Below, in pieces: positions 61,522-64,000 of a stretch of DNA of 64,000 nucleotides; the first letter of the stretch is position 1, and each line of letters begins with the position of its first letter. Location: the NCBI RefSeq assembly GCF_001274535.1, contig NZ_CP012410.1:2205126-2269125 (forward strand), read 5' to 3'. This DNA is from Leptotrichia sp. oral taxon 212 (lineage in GTDB: Bacteria > Fusobacteriota > Fusobacteriia > Fusobacteriales > Leptotrichiaceae). The notes beneath the pieces were generated by a model, which was given only the letters and a program-made list of their open reading frames with translations, did no database searches and was not told the DNA's origin. A program made the translations under genes and the position numbers.

Positions 61522-62184
61522 TTATTCAATTATTTCAAATACTTCAGAAAGATTCTGTCTTGTTTTGACAGGCTGTTCTTCATCACGGTAACCGAAACTT
61601 ACCATATATGAAATTCCATATTCACTAAGATTCAGTATTCCTTTATCACTTAAATATTTCTCAGCCGCTTCCCTTTCAAATCCTTCTATTGCACAGCTGT
61701 CTATCCCAAGAAAGGCCGCTGTTGTCATCATATTTCCGAGAACGATATATGTCTGCTTTGATGCCCAGTCAAAAAGACTTCTCTCGCTTTCAAGCAGTTT
61801 GAAATGTTTTTCCTGAAATCCTCCAAATCTTTCTTTTATTGCAGTTTTCATTTCTTCAGGAACTTTTTTTACATCCTCAAGCATATGTGCCACATGTTTA
61901 CTGTCTGCTGTAACTCCTTTTCGTGCAAGAACTATTACAATATGGCTGGCTCCATTCAGACTGTTTATTGCTCCCCATGCAAACTCCCTGAAATCTTCCT
62001 TCATTTTTTCATTTTTCAGAAGCAGGAACTTCCATGGCTCAAGACCGAAAGAACTTGGTGAAAGCCTTGCTGACTCAATAATAGTATCAAAATCTTCATC
62101 ACTGACTTTTCTATTTTTATCAAATTTCTTACACGCATATCTATTGTTAAACACATCTATTATTTCCTGATTTTTTGATTTCAT
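61522..62184 (-). CDS. Nitroreductase-family NAD(P)H oxidoreductase
   Basis: 220 residues. FMN-binding family: RYACKKFDKNRKVSDEDFD, ESARLSPSSFGLEPWKFLLL and the later GIDSCAIEGFE motifs fit NfsB-like enzymes. Cytosolic; reduces nitro compounds or quinones with NAD(P)H and FMN. AGGAG precedes the ATG. Only 12 nt after the OppA gene, so likely the tail of that operon. Confidence 0.92.
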   Translation of the reverse strand: MKSKNQEIIDVFNNRYACKKFDKNRKVSDEDFDTIIESARLSPSSFGLEPWKFLLLKNEKMKEDFREFAWGAINSLNGASHIVIVLARKGVTADSKHVAHMLEDVKKVPEEMKTAIKERFGGFQEKHFKLLESERSLFDWASKQTYIVLGNMMTTAAFLGIDSCAIEGFEREAAEKYLSDKGILNLSEYGISYMVSFGYRDEEQPVKTRQNLSEVFEIIE

Positions 62185-62196
62185 AAAAGTCCACTC

Positions 62197-63780
62197 CTAT
62201 TTTCCCATGTACATATCTCTTAAGAAATACTCTCCTCCTATTGAAAGGAATGTTATATCCTTTACTTCAGGATTTACAAGATATCTTTTCTGTCTTTGGA
62301 ATAGCACTGCTACCGGTACTTCTTCAGAAATGATTTTTTCCATTTCTATCATTGCAGGAACTCTTACTTTAGGATCTGCTGTACTCTTTGCTGTTTTTAC
62401 AAGTTCATCATATCTCGCATTTTTATAATCTCCACGGTTATTTGCATTTTTAGAGTCAAACAAATCAAGATATGTTATAGGATCAAGGAAATCCCCAGTC
62501 CAGTTATGTAATGTTACCTGATAGTTTCTCTGTTTAGTTTTCTGAATTCTCTCTTTCCCTTTTACAACGCTTAATTTCAAATCAATTCCTAAATTATTTT
62601 TTAGACTTGCCTGAACAAATTCAGATATAACCTTTGTATTTGATCCTTCTCCAAAAACTAATTCTATAGATGGGAACTGCTGCATCCCTTCTTCTTTAAG
62701 CCCTTCAGCAAGTAATTTCTTAGCTTCTTCAGGATTGTAATCAGGTAATGAAGTAGGTACTTCTTCAGCAAAGTCTTTTTCCAGTCCTTTTATTCCAATT
62801 CCTGATGGAACAAATGATTTTACATTCTTTTCTGAATTATCCAGTGTTTTTTCTACAAGCTCTTTCTTATTTATAGCCATTGATATAGCTTTTCTTACTT
62901 TTGCATTATTTAAAGGTTTTACGTTAGTATTAAACAGAAGATACCACATTCCTCCGTCATTCGCCTGTACCAGTTCAGGTTTCCCCTTAAATTCTTTTGA
63001 CTGCTCAAAGTTTATCGCTGTAACATCAACCTCACCGTTTTTAAAGTTGCTTGCCGCTACTTCTGAATCAATAAGCTTTAATACAATTTTATCTGTTTTA
63101 ACATTTTTTGCATCCCAGTAGTCAGGATTTTTTTCGAAAACAAGCTGTGAATTATGAACCCATTCTTTTAATAAATAAGGTCCTGAAGATATTGTCTTAT
63201 CAGCTTCCATAAAATACTTATCTTTAACTTCTCCATAGTATTTTTCATTTAACGGCATATACGCCTTAAATGTTACTAAATCATCAAAATATGGAGTCGG
63301 CGCTTCTAAAGTAACTTCAAGTGTTTTGTCATCTATAACCTTGATTCCAACTTCATCCGCACTAACTTTTTTTGAATTGAAGGCTTCTCCATTCTTTATT
63401 GGAAACAGAAGATTTGCGTTTCCTGACCCTGTTGCAGGATCAAGCGCTCTCAACCATCCTGCTTTAAAATCCTTCGCAGTAATAGGATCTCCGTTTGACC
63501 ATTTTAGTCCATCTCTAAGATGAAATGTCCATTTAAGTCCATCAGTTGTAGATTCCCATTTTTCAGCAAGTCCGGCCACCGATTTTCCATTTTTATCCTT
63601 TCTTAAAAGTCCTTCCATTACAAGTTCATCTACAGTTCCTCCTGGAATATCCGTAGTTATCTGCGGATCAATTGATGAAGGTTCTGTTCTTAAATTTATT
63701 GTAATTTCCCCACCTTTGGAACCTCCTCCACAGGCCACCATGAATATCATCATTGACAATAATAATAAAATCTTTTTCAT
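62197..63780 (-). CDS. Peptide ABC transporter substrate-binding lipoprotein (OppA-like)
   Basis: 527 residues. Lipoprotein signal with MIFMVACGGGS (Cys17), then SBP_bac_5 features: EPSSIDPQITTDIPGG, MEGLLRKDKNG, GLAEKWESTTDGLKWTFHLRDG, and near residue 425 HNWTGDFLDPITYLDLF. It captures oligopeptides in the periplasm for an Opp/Dpp permease. AAGGAGGGA precedes the ATG. The ATPase subunit upstream runs off the window edge. Confidence 0.92.
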   Translation of the reverse strand: MKKILLLLSMMIFMVACGGGSKGGEITINLRTEPSSIDPQITTDIPGGTVDELVMEGLLRKDKNGKSVAGLAEKWESTTDGLKWTFHLRDGLKWSNGDPITAKDFKAGWLRALDPATGSGNANLLFPIKNGEAFNSKKVSADEVGIKVIDDKTLEVTLEAPTPYFDDLVTFKAYMPLNEKYYGEVKDKYFMEADKTISSGPYLLKEWVHNSQLVFEKNPDYWDAKNVKTDKIVLKLIDSEVAASNFKNGEVDVTAINFEQSKEFKGKPELVQANDGGMWYLLFNTNVKPLNNAKVRKAISMAINKKELVEKTLDNSEKNVKSFVPSGIGIKGLEKDFAEEVPTSLPDYNPEEAKKLLAEGLKEEGMQQFPSIELVFGEGSNTKVISEFVQASLKNNLGIDLKLSVVKGKERIQKTKQRNYQVTLHNWTGDFLDPITYLDLFDSKNANNRGDYKNARYDELVKTAKSTADPKVRVPAMIEMEKIISEEVPVAVLFQRQKRYLVNPEVKDITFLSIGGEYFLRDMYMGK

Positions 63781-63914
63781 GTTCCCTCCTTAATTTTTTA
63801 CTTTCATTTTTTATAATATTTTTTATTATACATTATAATTTAATATTTTTCTACCTCTATTTTTATTCTTAAAATTAAACATTCTCATATAATAACATCA
63901 ATATTTTACTGCAA

Positions 63915-64000
63915 TTATATCAGTTTATGCTCAACCAGAAAGGAAGTTTCCACAAAGTGTCCGGGCTTATATTCTGTAAGTTCCGATTCTTCAGGTACAA
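63915..64000 (-). CDS. 3' end of a peptide ABC transporter ATPase (partial)
   Basis: The last 28 codons of a minus-strand gene running in from beyond the right edge, including ELTEYKPGHFVETSFLVEHK and stop. PGHFV is the C-terminal signature of Opp/Dpp ATP-binding subunits (usually PGHFVACH). Together with the OppA-like gene that follows it suggests one oligopeptide uptake operon. The gap to 63780 holds AT-rich promoter-like sequence. Confidence 0.55.
   Translation of the reverse strand, partial: VPEESELTEYKPGHFVETSFLVEHKLI

Noticed and set aside
1-64000. CRISPR arrays, tRNA or rRNA genes
   Set aside because: I looked for regularly spaced repeats and tRNA-like GGTTCGAATCC stretches and found none; a covariance search would be decisive.

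Overview
This AT-rich window looks like the chromosome of a Gram-negative fusobacterium, most likely Leptotrichia or a close relative (family Leptotrichiaceae). That is inferred from gene content, not from a database match. Outer-membrane biogenesis genes (lpxD, bamA, a 1528-residue tamB) sit beside Firmicutes-like features (DUF1292 and DUF1934 proteins, a PRD/BglG-type regulator, AAAGGAG ribosome sites). I see no rRNA, tRNA or CRISPR array.

Layout. (1) 1-5700, minus strand: an accessory region of small membrane or cytosolic proteins interleaved with broken 3' pieces of polymorphic-toxin genes (two copies of the same 50-residue tail, a larger toxin remnant, a frameshifted putative immunity gene), then a membrane-anchored protein and two CPBP-family membrane proteins. 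(2) 6067-11600, minus: lysS, DUF1934, DUF1292, rlmH, mutL. (3) 11841-16684: two paralogous DUF3829 lipoproteins flanking a PLP trans-sulfuration enzyme, and a secreted repeat protein. (4) 17028-26647: a 9.6 kb integrative element with 52-bp direct repeats at its ends, tyrosine integrase, rolling-circle (HUH) Rep, divergent CI/Cro-like regulators with operator palindromes, membrane cargo of unknown function, an IS3-family (IS150-like) insertion with a 3-bp duplication, and a possible 18-residue hydrophobic peptide gene. (5) 26828-30932, plus: dacA-type carboxypeptidase, murI, ruvA, YebC-family regulator, one unknown. (6) 31096-37959, minus: a PRD regulator, split fructose-family PTS (EIIA, EIIB, EIIC) and a GH38 alpha-mannosidase, a complete mng-like uptake and cleavage operon. 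(7) 38056-48648, minus: a CASTOR/POLLUX-type channel gene with a broken frame, a thioredoxin-CcdA fusion, tatD, acpS, exported proteins, luxS, ddl, hslO. (8) 48731-63780, minus: lpxD, bamA, tamB, parB, a zinc-ribbon membrane protein, rsmG, mnmG, a nitroreductase and an OppA-type binding protein, with the 3' end of a probable peptide-transport ATPase at the right edge.

The most unusual signals are: (a) a candidate 78-nt small RNA whose 3' end (intrinsic terminator plus an anti-Shine-Dalgarno stretch) appears to be the attachment site of the integrative element; (b) three plus-strand genes (11841 lipoprotein, murI, ruvA) in which a perfect AAAGGAG lies 27-47 nt from the start codon with a hairpin filling the gap, so that folding would restore about 9 nt of spacing; (c) the toxin-tail cassette region; and (d) a possible -1 frameshift joining two element genes. 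All are sequence-level inferences without experimental or database support here.
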